From Herbaspirillum sp. SJZ107 (GTDB lineage Bacteria; Pseudomonadota; Gammaproteobacteria; Burkholderiales; Burkholderiaceae_D), in the NCBI RefSeq assembly GCF_006715485.1, contig NZ_VFNH01000003.1, positions 1,076,928 to 1,140,927 of the forward strand: DNA of 64,000 nt, written 5' to 3'. The translations under genes and the position numbers were made by a program. Below are positions 46,562-54,905 of this stretch, one piece after another (within the stretch, counting starts at the first letter, position 1; each line of letters starts with the position of its first letter). A model generated the notes under the pieces. The model made no database searches and was not told where the DNA came from. It saw nothing but the letters and a program-made list of their open reading frames with translations.

Positions 46562-47941
46562 ATGAAATTAGACACTTCCCCCATCGCCGCCATCGCCACC
46601 GCTCCCGGCCGCGGCGGCATCGGCGTCGTGCGCGCCTCCGGCAAGGCGCTGGCGCCCCTGATCGACGTCCTGTTTCCCGGCGTGACGCTGGCGTCGCGCC
46701 ACGCCACCTATCTGCCGTTCAAGGATGCCGCCGGCGCCACTATCGACGAAGGCCTGGCGCTGTACTTCAAGGGTCCGCACTCCTACACAGGCGAAGACGT
46801 GCTCGAATTGCAGGGCCACGGCGGCCCGGTGGTGCTGCGCATGCTGCTGGCACGCGTGCTGGAAGCCGGCGCCGGGCTGGGCCTGCGCCTGGCCGAGCCG
46901 GGCGAATTCACGCGCCGCGCCTTCCTGAACGACAAGCTCGACCTCGCCCAGGCCGAAGCCGTGGCCGACCTGATCGACGCCTCCACCGAAGCAGCGGCGA
47001 AGTCGGCCACGCAGTCGCTGTCCGGCGCCTTTTCGAAAGTCGTGCACCAGCTGGTCGACCAGACCATCAACCTGCGCATGCTGGTCGAAGCCACGCTCGA
47101 CTTTCCCGAAGAGGAGATCGACTTCCTGGAAAAATCGAACGCGCGCGGCCAGCTGAAGGGTATCGTCGCGTCGCTGGAAGCGGTGTTCCGCCAGGCGGCC
47201 CAGGGCGCGCTGCTGCGCGAAGGCTTGAACGTGGTGCTGGTCGGCCAGCCGAACGTCGGCAAATCCTCGCTGCTGAACGCGCTGGCCGGTGCCGACGTGG
47301 CGATCGTCACCCCGATCGCCGGCACCACGCGCGATAAAGTCACCGAGACCATCCAGGTCGAGGGTATCCCGCTGAACATCGTCGACACCGCCGGCATCCG
47401 CGCCATCGACGAGGGCATCGACGTGGTCGAACGCATCGGTATCGAGCGTACCTGGGGCGAGGTCGGCAAGGCCGACGTGATCCTGCACCTGCTCGACGCC
47501 AATCATGGCCCGGCCAAGGCCGACGAAGAGATCGTCGCCGCGTTCCCGCCGAACGTGCCAGTGGTGCGCATCTGGAACAAGATCGATCTGTCCGGGCACC
47601 AGCCGTCGCGCGACCAGAGTGCCGATGCGACCCACATCTACCTGTCGGCGCACGAGAAGACCGGCATCGACCTGCTGCGCGCGGAACTGCTGCGCATCGC
47701 CGGCTGGCAGCAGACCGGCGAGTCGCTGTACCTGGCGCGCGAGCGCCACCTGGTCGCGTTGCGGGCGGCGCGCGAGCACCTGCAGATGGCGGGCCTGCAT
47801 GCGGCCCAGGACGACCAGTCGCTGGATTTGTTTGCGGAAGAGCTGCGGCTGGCGCAGGACCAGCTGTCCAGCATTACCGGGCAGTTCACGCCGGATGACT
47901 TGCTGGGAGTGATCTTCAGCCGGTTCTGTATCGGTAAATAA
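46562..47941 (+). CDS. mnmE: tRNA uridine-5-carboxymethylaminomethyl GTPase MnmE
   Basis: 459 residues. N-terminal folate-binding domain (IAAIATAPGRGGIGVVRASGKAL), a helical domain, an inserted G domain from about residue 225 with GQPNVGKSSLLNALAG (G1), GTTRD (G2), DTAGIR (G3) and NKIDL (G4), and the C-terminal FCIGK with the functional Cys. With MnmG it modifies the wobble uridine of several tRNAs. An upstream in-frame ATG at 46526 falls inside the terminator, so 46562 is the start. Confidence 0.97.
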   Translation: MKLDTSPIAAIATAPGRGGIGVVRASGKALAPLIDVLFPGVTLASRHATYLPFKDAAGATIDEGLALYFKGPHSYTGEDVLELQGHGGPVVLRMLLARVLEAGAGLGLRLAEPGEFTRRAFLNDKLDLAQAEAVADLIDASTEAAAKSATQSLSGAFSKVVHQLVDQTINLRMLVEATLDFPEEEIDFLEKSNARGQLKGIVASLEAVFRQAAQGALLREGLNVVLVGQPNVGKSSLLNALAGADVAIVTPIAGTTRDKVTETIQVEGIPLNIVDTAGIRAIDEGIDVVERIGIERTWGEVGKADVILHLLDANHGPAKADEEIVAAFPPNVPVVRIWNKIDLSGHQPSRDQSADATHIYLSAHEKTGIDLLRAELLRIAGWQQTGESLYLARERHLVALRAAREHLQMAGLHAAQDDQSLDLFAEELRLAQDQLSSITGQFTPDDLLGVIFSRFCIGK

Positions 47942-47956
47942 GCCTGCCGCCGCAGC

Positions 47957-48880
47957 TCAGATGTCCCGGTGCGGTCCCTCGAGCCAGGGCGCCAGCAGCG
48001 CCTGCGCCCAATCCATGAACGCCAGCGTGCGCGCCGGCACGTGGCGCCGCGACGGATAGACAAAGGCTAGCGGCATCGGCGCCGGCCGGTAATCCGGCAG
48101 CACTTCCACCAGCGAACCGTCGCGCAGGCGTTCGCGCAGGCCGGCTTCCGGCGCCTGGACCAGGCCCAGGCCGGCCAGGCAGGCCGCTTCGTAGGCCACC
48201 GTACCGTTGACGGTCAGGGCGGCGCCGACCGGCGCGCTGCGCGACTGTCCGGCCGCTTCATCGAACCATTCCCAGGCCGGCGCACTGCCGCCCAGCTGCG
48301 CGTCGTAGTGGATCACGCGATGGTGCGCCAGGTCGTCCAGCGTGCGCGGCGTGCCGTATGCGCGCAGGTAGCCGGGGCTGGCGCAGTTCAGCAGGCGGTA
48401 GCTGCCGAGCGGGCGCGCCACCAGCGAGGAATCCTGCAGGGTGCCGGCGCGCAGCACGCAATCGTAACCCTCGCGGATCACGTCGACGCGGCGGTCGGCG
48501 GTGCCGAGGTCGATCAGCAGGCGCGGATGGCGCGCCATGAATTCGCCAAGGTGCGGCAGCACGATGCGCGCCGCCATCGCCACCGACATGTCGATCCGCA
48601 GGCGGCCGCTGAGCACGTCGGCGCCGCCGCGGAACATCGAGCGCAGGGCGTCGAAGTCGGCCACCAGTTCGCGGCTGCGCGCATAGAAGGCTGCGCCTTC
48701 CTGGGTCAGCTGCACGCGGCGCGTGGTCCGCTGCAGCAGGCGCGTGCCCAGGCCGGCCTCGAGCTGGCGCACGGCGCTGGATACCGTCGCATTCGGCAGG
48801 CCGAGCTGGCGGGCGGCGCCGCTGAAGCTGTCGAGCTCCGCGACTTTCAGGAAGACCTGGATGTTGTCGAGTTCGTTCAT
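47957..48880 (-). CDS. LysR-family transcriptional regulator
   Basis: 307 residues. N-terminal winged HTH (IQVFLKVAELDSFSGAARQLGLPNATVSSAVRQLEAGLGTRLLQRTTRRV) and a C-terminal effector-binding domain of about 200 residues. It diverges from an SDR gene across a 107-bp spacer, the usual LysR regulator-target arrangement, so it probably controls that gene. Its stop lies 16 bp from the convergent mnmE stop. Effector unknown. Confidence 0.93.
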   Translation of the reverse strand: MNELDNIQVFLKVAELDSFSGAARQLGLPNATVSSAVRQLEAGLGTRLLQRTTRRVQLTQEGAAFYARSRELVADFDALRSMFRGGADVLSGRLRIDMSVAMAARIVLPHLGEFMARHPRLLIDLGTADRRVDVIREGYDCVLRAGTLQDSSLVARPLGSYRLLNCASPGYLRAYGTPRTLDDLAHHRVIHYDAQLGGSAPAWEWFDEAAGQSRSAPVGAALTVNGTVAYEAACLAGLGLVQAPEAGLRERLRDGSLVEVLPDYRPAPMPLAFVYPSRRHVPARTLAFMDWAQALLAPWLEGPHRDI

Positions 48881-48987
48881 CGGTCGCCGATTCTTCGCGG
48901 ATTCTGTAAAGTCTATGCAGGATTGGCTAGTTTATTGGCAAAAGCGCGAAAAATATACTGGACGCCTCACCCATAAGGAGTCCCGAC

Positions 48988-49743
48988 ATGAACAAACGCA
49001 TCGCAGTCATCACCGGCGGCAGCCGCGGCCTGGGCCGCAACATCGCGCTGCACCTGGCGCGCGCCGGCACCGATATCATCATCACCTGGCAAAGCAACGA
49101 GGCAGCCGCGCGCGCAGCCGTGGCCGAGATCGAGGCGCTTGGTTGCCGCGCCGCCGCGCTGCGGCTCGACGTGGCCGACAGCCGCGCCTTTGCCGCCTTC
49201 ACCGACGCGGTGCGCACGCTGCTGGACGGCTGGGGGCGCGAGCGCTTCGACATCCTGGTCAACAACGCCGGCACCAGCCTGCACGTGCCGCTGATGGAAG
49301 TCACGGAACAGCAGTTCGACGACATCATTGCCGTCCACGTGAAGTCCGTGGTGTTCCTGACGCAGGCGCTGGTGCCGCTGCTGAACGAGGGCGGCCGCAT
49401 CCTGAACATTTCCAGCGGGCTGGCGCGCGTCAGCCTGCCGGGATCCGGGGTGTACGGCGCCGCCAAGGGCGCGGTGGAAGTGCTGACGCGCTACCAGGCG
49501 CGCGAACTGGCCGAGCGCCGCATCACCGTCAACGTGCTGGCGCCGGGCGCCATCGAGACCGATTTCAGCGGTGGCCGCGTGCGCGACGATCCGGCGCTCA
49601 ACCGCATGGTGGCCGGCATGACCGCGCTCGGCCGCGCCGGCCTGCCGGACGATATCGGCGGCGCGGCGGCGGCCCTGCTGGCGGAGGGCAGCGGCTGGAT
49701 CACCGGCCAGCGCGTGGAAGCCTCGGGCGGCATGATGCTCTGA
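48988..49743 (+). CDS. Short-chain dehydrogenase/reductase
   Basis: 251 residues. Cofactor motif TGGSRGLG (Arg favours NADP), NNAGTS, catalytic Ser in ISSG and YGAAKGA with Tyr and Lys. APGAIETDF follows. It is closest in pattern to 3-oxoacyl-ACP reductase/xenobiotic reductase type SDRs. AAGGAG lies nine bases before the ATG. Likely regulated by the divergent LysR-type protein. Confidence 0.92.
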   Translation: MNKRIAVITGGSRGLGRNIALHLARAGTDIIITWQSNEAAARAAVAEIEALGCRAAALRLDVADSRAFAAFTDAVRTLLDGWGRERFDILVNNAGTSLHVPLMEVTEQQFDDIIAVHVKSVVFLTQALVPLLNEGGRILNISSGLARVSLPGSGVYGAAKGAVEVLTRYQARELAERRITVNVLAPGAIETDFSGGRVRDDPALNRMVAGMTALGRAGLPDDIGGAAAALLAEGSGWITGQRVEASGGMML

Positions 49744-49798
49744 GAATGGATGTGCTACCCTCTGCCTGGCCGAACATGAGCAGACAGGGGAGGGCAGC

Positions 49799-50377
49799 AT
49801 GGACAAGGTGGAACCGCACATCGCGCGGCGGCGTTTCTGCGCAGGCGCGCTGGCGCTGGCGGCAACCGGCCTGCTGGCTTCCTGCGCCGGCATCGTCGGA
49901 CCGCGCCGCGTCGAGCTGAGCCAGGCGCGCCTGCAGGCCGGGCTGGAACGCCGCTTCCCGCTGCGCAACCGCATGCTCGACCTGTTCGACGTGCAGCTCA
50001 CCCATCCGCAACTGGCGATCCTGTCGCAGAGCGAGCGCGTCGGCCTCACGCTCGACGCCTCGGTGGCGCCACCCTTCCTGCGCCAGTCCTGGCGCGGCAC
50101 CGTCGGCCTGTCCGGACGGCTGGTGCTGGATGCGCCCCGGAATGCCGTATTCCTGACCGACGTCCGGGTCGACCGCTTCGACATCGACGGCATCGACGCC
50201 GGCCGCGCGCGCGACCTGCGCCAGGCCGCCGACCTGCTGCTGAACCAGATGGTGCGCGACATGGCGGTATATTCCTTCCACCCCGAGGACCTGCGCTATG
50301 CCGGCATGCAGTTCGTGCCGACCCGCCTCGAGACGGCGCCGGGCGCGCTGGTGGTGACCCTCGAACCTGCCCGCTAG
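49799..50377 (+). CDS. DUF1439-like lipoprotein
   Basis: 192 residues. The N-terminus has twin Arg (RRR) before a hydrophobic stretch and a lipobox LLASC (Cys about residue 32). The mature part, LSQARLQAGLERRFPLRNRMLDLFDVQLTHPQLAILSQSERVGLTLDASV, resembles DUF1439 proteins such as E. coli YceB. The next half has LVLDAPRNAVFLTDVRVDRFDIDG. Such proteins are thought to be lipid-binding envelope lipoproteins, without established function. Transcribed 55 bp after the SDR gene. Confidence 0.82.
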   Translation: MDKVEPHIARRRFCAGALALAATGLLASCAGIVGPRRVELSQARLQAGLERRFPLRNRMLDLFDVQLTHPQLAILSQSERVGLTLDASVAPPFLRQSWRGTVGLSGRLVLDAPRNAVFLTDVRVDRFDIDGIDAGRARDLRQAADLLLNQMVRDMAVYSFHPEDLRYAGMQFVPTRLETAPGALVVTLEPAR

Positions 50378-50709
50378 CGCACTTTTCCGGCGCCGGCGTA
50401 GCAAATAAGAGACGCTGTGCGCACGATTGAACAGCCCGGCGCGGGCCTTGTCAATACTGCTATTATTTACCGCAATCGCATGGATGGGCGCCGCCTGGCC
50501 CGCTCCCTACGAGAGCGTGGCGCGACTGTTGTATCTGTAAACTTCGGCCCACATGCCGTTGCACAGCTATCGTAATCGGCGCACACTGAAAAGGTCTCGA
50601 AGGCCCGGCAGCACGCAATGCACAAGCGGCGCTTGCGCTTTCTCATGCACATGGTGTTCCACTGAAGTAATCTCAGCGTTACTGAGGTGTTGCCGGTAAG
50701 GGGGTAATC
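50378..50709. other. 332-bp spacer before the small zinc-finger gene
   Basis: No gene recognised. A short inverted repeat CTCAG / CTGAG (50672-50686) lies just upstream of the TTG start, and GCCCG/CGGGC pairs near 50434-50446 could form a weak stem after the lipoprotein gene. Nothing else stands out. Confidence 0.4.
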
Positions 50710-50934
50710 TTGGAAACAGTACAAGACAGTTTTCCCGACAAGAGCATGGCGGTCGAGCCGCTCGTTGCCGCGTCGCTGAACGCGGACAAGTTGGCGGTTT
50801 CAGTGCCTACCCGGCAAAGCCTGCCGCCGAAAGGCTCGTGCTGGTATTGCGAAAAACCGCTCGACAGCGTGCGCCGTTTCTGCGGCAAGCCATGCGCCGA
50901 TGCCTTCGACGAGGAAGCGGAATATACCCGCTGA
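50710..50934 (+). CDS. Small four-cysteine zinc-finger-like protein
   Basis: 74 residues from the TTG at 50710, which has AAGGGGG about six bases before it; an in-frame ATG at 50746 would give 62 residues. Cys44, Cys47, Cys58 and Cys62 in CWYCEKP..FCGKPC fit a treble-clef or zinc-ribbon site, followed by an acidic tail. The first 35 residues look disordered. No family was identified. It may bind nucleic acid or a protein partner; unknown. Confidence 0.65.
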   Translation: METVQDSFPDKSMAVEPLVAASLNADKLAVSVPTRQSLPPKGSCWYCEKPLDSVRRFCGKPCADAFDEEAEYTR

Positions 50935-50937
50935 CCG

Positions 50938-51558
50938 TCAGGTCCACTCCGCCAGCATTGCCAGCGCGCCGTCGAAGTCGAAGGCTTCGATCGTGTCCGC
51001 GAGCCGGCGGTAGCGTTGTTCTCCGAGTTGCGCCGCCAGCGTGCCTGCGGCTTCGCGCACCAGGTCGACGGCTTCGCCGTTGCCGTCGTCGAGCAGCGTG
51101 GCCAGTCGCCGTACGGTGTCGCTGCGCGCTCGTTTCCGTCCTTGTTTTGCACCTTGCGCGAGGCCCGCGCGTGCCTGTTCCTGCGCGGGCGGCGCCACGG
51201 CCGCGGCGGCATCGAGTTCGAGCAGCACACGATCCAGCGCCTGTTCCAGCCGCGCCAGGCGCTGCCACGCATCGCCGCCGCCGTCCGGCTGCCGCAGCAC
51301 CTGTTCCAGCGCCTGCGCCGCGTGCCTGAGCGGTACCGCCTCGATCATCCCGGCCGCCCCTTTCAGCGTATGGACCAGGCGCAGCGCCTGCGGACCGTCG
51401 CCGTTGCCGAGCGCGGTGCGGATGCCGGCCGCGGTCTGGCGGTACTCGTTGCGGAAACGCGCCAGCACGCGCGCGAACAGCGCGTTATCTCCCATCAGAC
51501 GCGCGATGCCGCCGGCGTGGTTCACCGCCGGGGCATGGGGATCGTCTTCGGGAGCCAC
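50938..51558 (-). CDS. Hpt-domain protein
   Basis: 206 residues. The N-terminal half is a phosphotransfer domain with the acceptor His63 in LVHTLKGAAGMI. A linker rich in Ala, Gln and Arg (about 120-145) joins a second helical half (VRRLATLLDDGNGEAVDLVREAAGTLAAQ) that resembles an Hpt bundle without its His. No kinase or receiver gene is adjacent. It would relay phosphate between receiver domains, partner unknown. One base separates its start from the stop of the CAP-domain gene. Confidence 0.85.
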   Translation of the reverse strand: MAPEDDPHAPAVNHAGGIARLMGDNALFARVLARFRNEYRQTAAGIRTALGNGDGPQALRLVHTLKGAAGMIEAVPLRHAAQALEQVLRQPDGGGDAWQRLARLEQALDRVLLELDAAAAVAPPAQEQARAGLAQGAKQGRKRARSDTVRRLATLLDDGNGEAVDLVREAAGTLAAQLGEQRYRRLADTIEAFDFDGALAMLAEWT

Positions 51559-51559
51559 C

Positions 51560-52528
51560 TTATGGGGCCGTCGTGAACGACCAGGTCTTGCTGACCGCGA
51601 CGTCGTCGATCGTGCCGCTGAAGGTGACGTCGTAGCGGGTGTTCGCGGTCAGCGGCCCCAGCGGAATGATCGCGGCTACCGACTGGCTGGTCGTGTTGAC
51701 CGGGTCGACGTCCTTGGTCAGCAGCCGGGTCTGCAGGTTGGCGCCACCGCTGCGCGGCCGCACCGTGAAGCTCTGGACCGTGAGCTTGCGCGTCAGGTTG
51801 GTGTGGACGCTGATCGGATAGCCGACCTGGTTGACGTCGGGGACCGGATCCGGTTCCTCGGAATCGCTGAGGAAATCGATCGGCACGCCGGTCTGGCCAT
51901 CGAAGGGCCAGCTGGCCAGCGTGGTGGCGGGCAAGCCGGTGCCATAGCCATTGTTGGTCACGAAGTCGGCGGTGAAATACGCATAGCCGGCGGCGCCGGT
52001 GGCAGCGCCGGTGCCGACCTGCTGGAACACCGGTTCGAAGATCACGAAGCGGTGGTAAATGGCCGTGATCAGCTGCTCGGCCATGAAAAAGCCGGTCTGG
52101 TTCGAGGTGGCCGCAATCACTTCGCCGATGGCATTGGTGTTGCCGAAATTGTAGCCGGCCGCCTTGAAGCGGTCTTCCAGCGTCACGCCCGTGAAGCCCG
52201 GCTGGCCGCGCACCTGGTCGTGGGTGACGGTATTGTTGAGGCGCTGGTAATCGGAGTGGCCTTGCGCCACGCGGTCGACGGTGGTGTCTTGTGCCAGCGT
52301 CGACAGCCCGATCTGGCTGCGCCGGTAGTTGAGCCAGGCGCGGCCGTCGACGGCGATGTTCTTGGTCAGCGTCGGCGCCGAGCCATCCTGGCCCGAGAAC
52401 CCGGTGGAGCCGCCATTGCCGCTGCCGCTGCCGCTGTCGGCGACGGGATCCTGCCAGCCGCACGCCACCAGCGCCCAGGCGGCGATACAGGTGGCAATGA
52501 CGCTTTTTGCATGACGCAGGGTACTCAT
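51560..52528 (-). CDS. CAP-domain lipoprotein
   Basis: 322 residues. Signal with lipobox ALVACG (Cys about residue 23) and a Ser/Gly-rich linker. The CAP/SCP domain spans about 55-200: LNYRRSQIGLSTLAQDTTVDRVAQGHSDYQ, NAIGEVI and a terminal YAYFTADFVTNNGYG. A C-terminal Ig-like beta-sandwich (about 220-320) ends in TFSGTIDDVAVSKTWSFTT. CAP proteins bind lipids or act as proteins of uncertain enzymatic role on bacterial surfaces. The gene is on its own, divergent from pssA by 154 bp. Confidence 0.85.
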   Translation of the reverse strand: MSTLRHAKSVIATCIAAWALVACGWQDPVADSGSGSGNGGSTGFSGQDGSAPTLTKNIAVDGRAWLNYRRSQIGLSTLAQDTTVDRVAQGHSDYQRLNNTVTHDQVRGQPGFTGVTLEDRFKAAGYNFGNTNAIGEVIAATSNQTGFFMAEQLITAIYHRFVIFEPVFQQVGTGAATGAAGYAYFTADFVTNNGYGTGLPATTLASWPFDGQTGVPIDFLSDSEEPDPVPDVNQVGYPISVHTNLTRKLTVQSFTVRPRSGGANLQTRLLTKDVDPVNTTSQSVAAIIPLGPLTANTRYDVTFSGTIDDVAVSKTWSFTTAP

Positions 52529-52682
52529 CTTGTAAACTCCTAAGGTTCGGCCTAGCGGGCGAAAGAGCCATCATTCTAGGCGAAATCGCGGATCGGTGAC
52601 GCTCAGCGGCAGGGCTGGACCGAAAATGCGGGTGTGGTGCCAGCCCATGTAAAATGAGCCATTGCCCTGCCTTATCGAGCAC

Positions 52683-53474
52683 ATGTTGAAACCAAGTTCC
52701 CAGCGCCGCCTTGCGCGCGCCAAGTTCGCCCTTCCCAGTTTCGTGACCCTGCTGTCGATCGCCTGCGGCTTCGGCAGCATCGTCATCTCCGTCGACAACG
52801 CCCCGGTCGGGGATCCCGGCGATTACCGCCTGGCCGCCATCCTGCTGGTGCTGGCCGGCGTGTTCGATGCCCTCGACGGTTTCGTGGCGCGCGCCACCAA
52901 CACCCAGTCCAACTTCGGCGTGCAGCTCGATTCGATCGCCGACGTGATGAATTTCGGCTGCGCGCCCGGGCTGCTGCTGTACTGCTACGGCTTCGCGCAG
53001 ATGAGCGCCGCCCATCCGACCCTGGTGCGCATGGGCGGCCTGGCCTGCTTCGTGTTCGTCGCCTGCGGCGCGCTGCGCCTGGCGCGCTTCAACGTCATGG
53101 TCGGCAAGACCGATCCGCGCTACTTCGTCGGCATGCCGATCACGGCCGGTGCCGCCTGCGTGGCGTCGGTGGTGGTGGCCTGGCCGGATCCGGCGTACAC
53201 GATGTTCCAGGCCTTCATGGTGATGGTGCTGATGGTGGCGGTGGGCACGCTGATGGTATCGACGGTCCGCTTCCCGAGTTCCAAGCAGCCGAAGTCGAAG
53301 GCGGTGTTCATCGGACTCGGGGTATGCGTGCTGCTGCTGGCGCTGCTGCAGACGCGCTTCTTTGCGCTGTTCTTCGTGTTTTATATCAGCGCGACGCTGC
53401 TGCTGAACATCGCCTGGAAGGGCGGCTGGACCGGCATCGCGCCGCCGCGCGTGTACGACGACGAGCCGGCCTGA
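52683..53474 (+). CDS. pssA: CDP-diacylglycerol-serine O-phosphatidyltransferase
   Basis: 263 residues with about seven membrane segments. The CDP-alcohol phosphotransferase signature is complete: DALDGFVARATNTQSNFGVQLDSIADV with the Asp residues and Gly in place. It makes phosphatidylserine from CDP-diacylglycerol and serine in the inner membrane, the precursor of phosphatidylethanolamine. The ATG at 52683 begins MLKPSSQRRLARAKFALPSFVTLLS; 52662 lacks support. Confidence 0.93.
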   Translation: MLKPSSQRRLARAKFALPSFVTLLSIACGFGSIVISVDNAPVGDPGDYRLAAILLVLAGVFDALDGFVARATNTQSNFGVQLDSIADVMNFGCAPGLLLYCYGFAQMSAAHPTLVRMGGLACFVFVACGALRLARFNVMVGKTDPRYFVGMPITAGAACVASVVVAWPDPAYTMFQAFMVMVLMVAVGTLMVSTVRFPSSKQPKSKAVFIGLGVCVLLLALLQTRFFALFFVFYISATLLLNIAWKGGWTGIAPPRVYDDEPA

Positions 53475-53475
53475 A

Positions 53476-53784
53476 TCAGGCGAATTTGTCGAACAGCGCC
53501 GCCAGATGGGCGGCGCTTTGTTTTGCCTCGTCGACGTCGGCGGCATTCCCGGTGTGGGTCACGATACTGGCCGTCAGCAGCTGCACGAACGAGCGGTCCA
53601 GCGCCTTGCGCGCCGCCGCCATCTGCTGGGCCACGGCGTCGCAGTCGGAGGGCGCGTCGGCCAGCGCCACCAGCTTCTGGATGCCGCGCAGCTGGCCTTC
53701 CACGCGCGCCAGGCGGTTGAGCAGATCCTTTTTCTGCTGCGCGCTCAGGGCGCGTCCCTCGACGATCTTCAGCGGCTCGGCCAT
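53476..53784 (-). CDS. CsoR/RcnR/FrmR-family repressor
   Basis: 102 residues, three-helix all-alpha family: LLNRLARVEGQLRGIQKLV, then SDCDAVAQQMAAARKALDRSFVQLLTASIVTH. Counting from Cys48, the position 25 residues on (His60 in E. coli FrmR and RcnR) is Ser73, while His77 is 29 residues on (His64 in RcnR, Cys in CsoR). So Cys48 and His77 are kept but the usual His between them is lost, and the sensed metal or aldehyde is uncertain. No target transporter gene is adjacent; an aldo/keto reductase gene lies upstream. Confidence 0.85.
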   Translation of the reverse strand: MAEPLKIVEGRALSAQQKKDLLNRLARVEGQLRGIQKLVALADAPSDCDAVAQQMAAARKALDRSFVQLLTASIVTHTGNAADVDEAKQSAAHLAALFDKFA

Positions 53785-53794
53785 GGCGGTGCCG

Positions 53795-54721
53795 TCACGC
53801 CACTTCGTGGCCGCGCGCCGCGCGCAGGATCGCGAACCAGTCCTGGCGCGCCAGCTGGAAGCCGGCGCCGGCCACCGCGACCTTGATCGCCTCGATGCGG
53901 CCGGACCCGGTCAGCGGGATCGGCCGCGATGGCAGCTGCATGATCCAGGCGAAGACCACGCTGGCGAAGGGCTGGTGCAGGCGGTCGGCGATGTCCTTGA
54001 TCACCAGGCGCAGGTTTTCCGCGTTGGCGTCGTTGGCGGTGAACAGGCGGCCGCCGCCCAGCGGCGACCAGATCATCGGCGCGACGCCGAGGTCCTGCAG
54101 GCCGTCGAAGGTCTCGTCGAACATCGGCGCCACGTGCAGCGGCGAGAATTCGACCTGGTTGGTGGCCAGCTCGATGCGGCGGTTCAGCACCTCGAACTGG
54201 TGGCGGCTGAAGTTCGACACGCCGAAGTGCAGCACCTTGCCGGCCTGTTTCAGGCGCGTGAAGGCGTCGGCGATCTCGTCGAAGTCCATCAGCGGGTCCG
54301 GACGGTGGATCAGCAGCAGGTCGAGGCGGTCGGTGTGCAGCTGGCGCAGCGATTCCTCGGCGGACCCGATGATGTGGGCGGCCGTGGTGTCGTAGTGCTG
54401 GATGCCGTGCTGCGGGCGTTTATTCGACAGCAGCTTGATGCCGCACTTGCTGACCAGCTGCATGCGCGCGCGCAGCGAAGGCTGGGCGCGCAGCGCTTCG
54501 CCGAACAGGCTCTCGACGCCGTAGTTGCCGTAGATGTCGGCATGGTCGAACGAGGTCACGCCCAGCGCCAGGCACTGCTCGATGAAGGCGACGCGCTGCT
54601 CCACCGTCATGTTCCACTCCACCATGCGCCACATGCCGGTGACGACGCGGGACAGTTCGAGGCCGCCCGGACGGGTGGCGATGCGCGGGCAGGACAGGTC
54701 GCGGGGGAGGGCGTGGGTCAT
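53795..54721 (-). CDS. Aldo/keto reductase (YdhF-like)
   Basis: 308 residues. The start GLELSRVVTGMWRM and the catalytic Asp/Tyr in DHADIYGNYG, Lys in LVSKCG and His in LLLIHRPDP form a complete tetrad. The C-terminus has PIPLTGSGRIEAIK for NADPH. It resembles the YdhF/oxidoreductase YdhF group. It is upstream of, and co-directional with, the CsoR-type regulator gene (11 bp), so the two may be one operon. Confidence 0.92.
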   Translation of the reverse strand: MTHALPRDLSCPRIATRPGGLELSRVVTGMWRMVEWNMTVEQRVAFIEQCLALGVTSFDHADIYGNYGVESLFGEALRAQPSLRARMQLVSKCGIKLLSNKRPQHGIQHYDTTAAHIIGSAEESLRQLHTDRLDLLLIHRPDPLMDFDEIADAFTRLKQAGKVLHFGVSNFSRHQFEVLNRRIELATNQVEFSPLHVAPMFDETFDGLQDLGVAPMIWSPLGGGRLFTANDANAENLRLVIKDIADRLHQPFASVVFAWIMQLPSRPIPLTGSGRIEAIKVAVAGAGFQLARQDWFAILRAARGHEVA

Positions 54722-54795
54722 TGTGGTTTTTCCGAGGTTGGGATTGGCTTCATTATAGCTAAAGCAACCCCGGCAATTTTAGTTGCCATAAAAAC

Positions 54796-54880
54796 GTCGT
54801 TCCCGCGGAGGCGAGAACCCAAGTTGGACGCATCTCGATGGCGCATGCAGAACTTGGGTTCCCGCCTGCGCGGGAACGAC
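54796..54880. repeat. Nested inverted repeat (30-bp arms)
   Basis: Arms at 54796-54825 and 54851-54880 match at 28 of 30 positions and are 25 bp apart. Each arm itself contains a palindrome around TTCCCGCG / GGCGnGAA. The pattern GTTCCCGC...GGCGGGAACCCAAG resembles dispersed palindromic elements of betaproteobacterial genomes. It lies between dacA and the aldo/keto reductase gene. Confidence 0.85.
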
Positions 54881-54905
54881 TATTGTTTGAAGCTGGCGGG
54901 AAGGA

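Noticed and set aside
50448..50466. TTGTCA and TATTAT as a promoter
   Set aside because: Only 7 bp apart.
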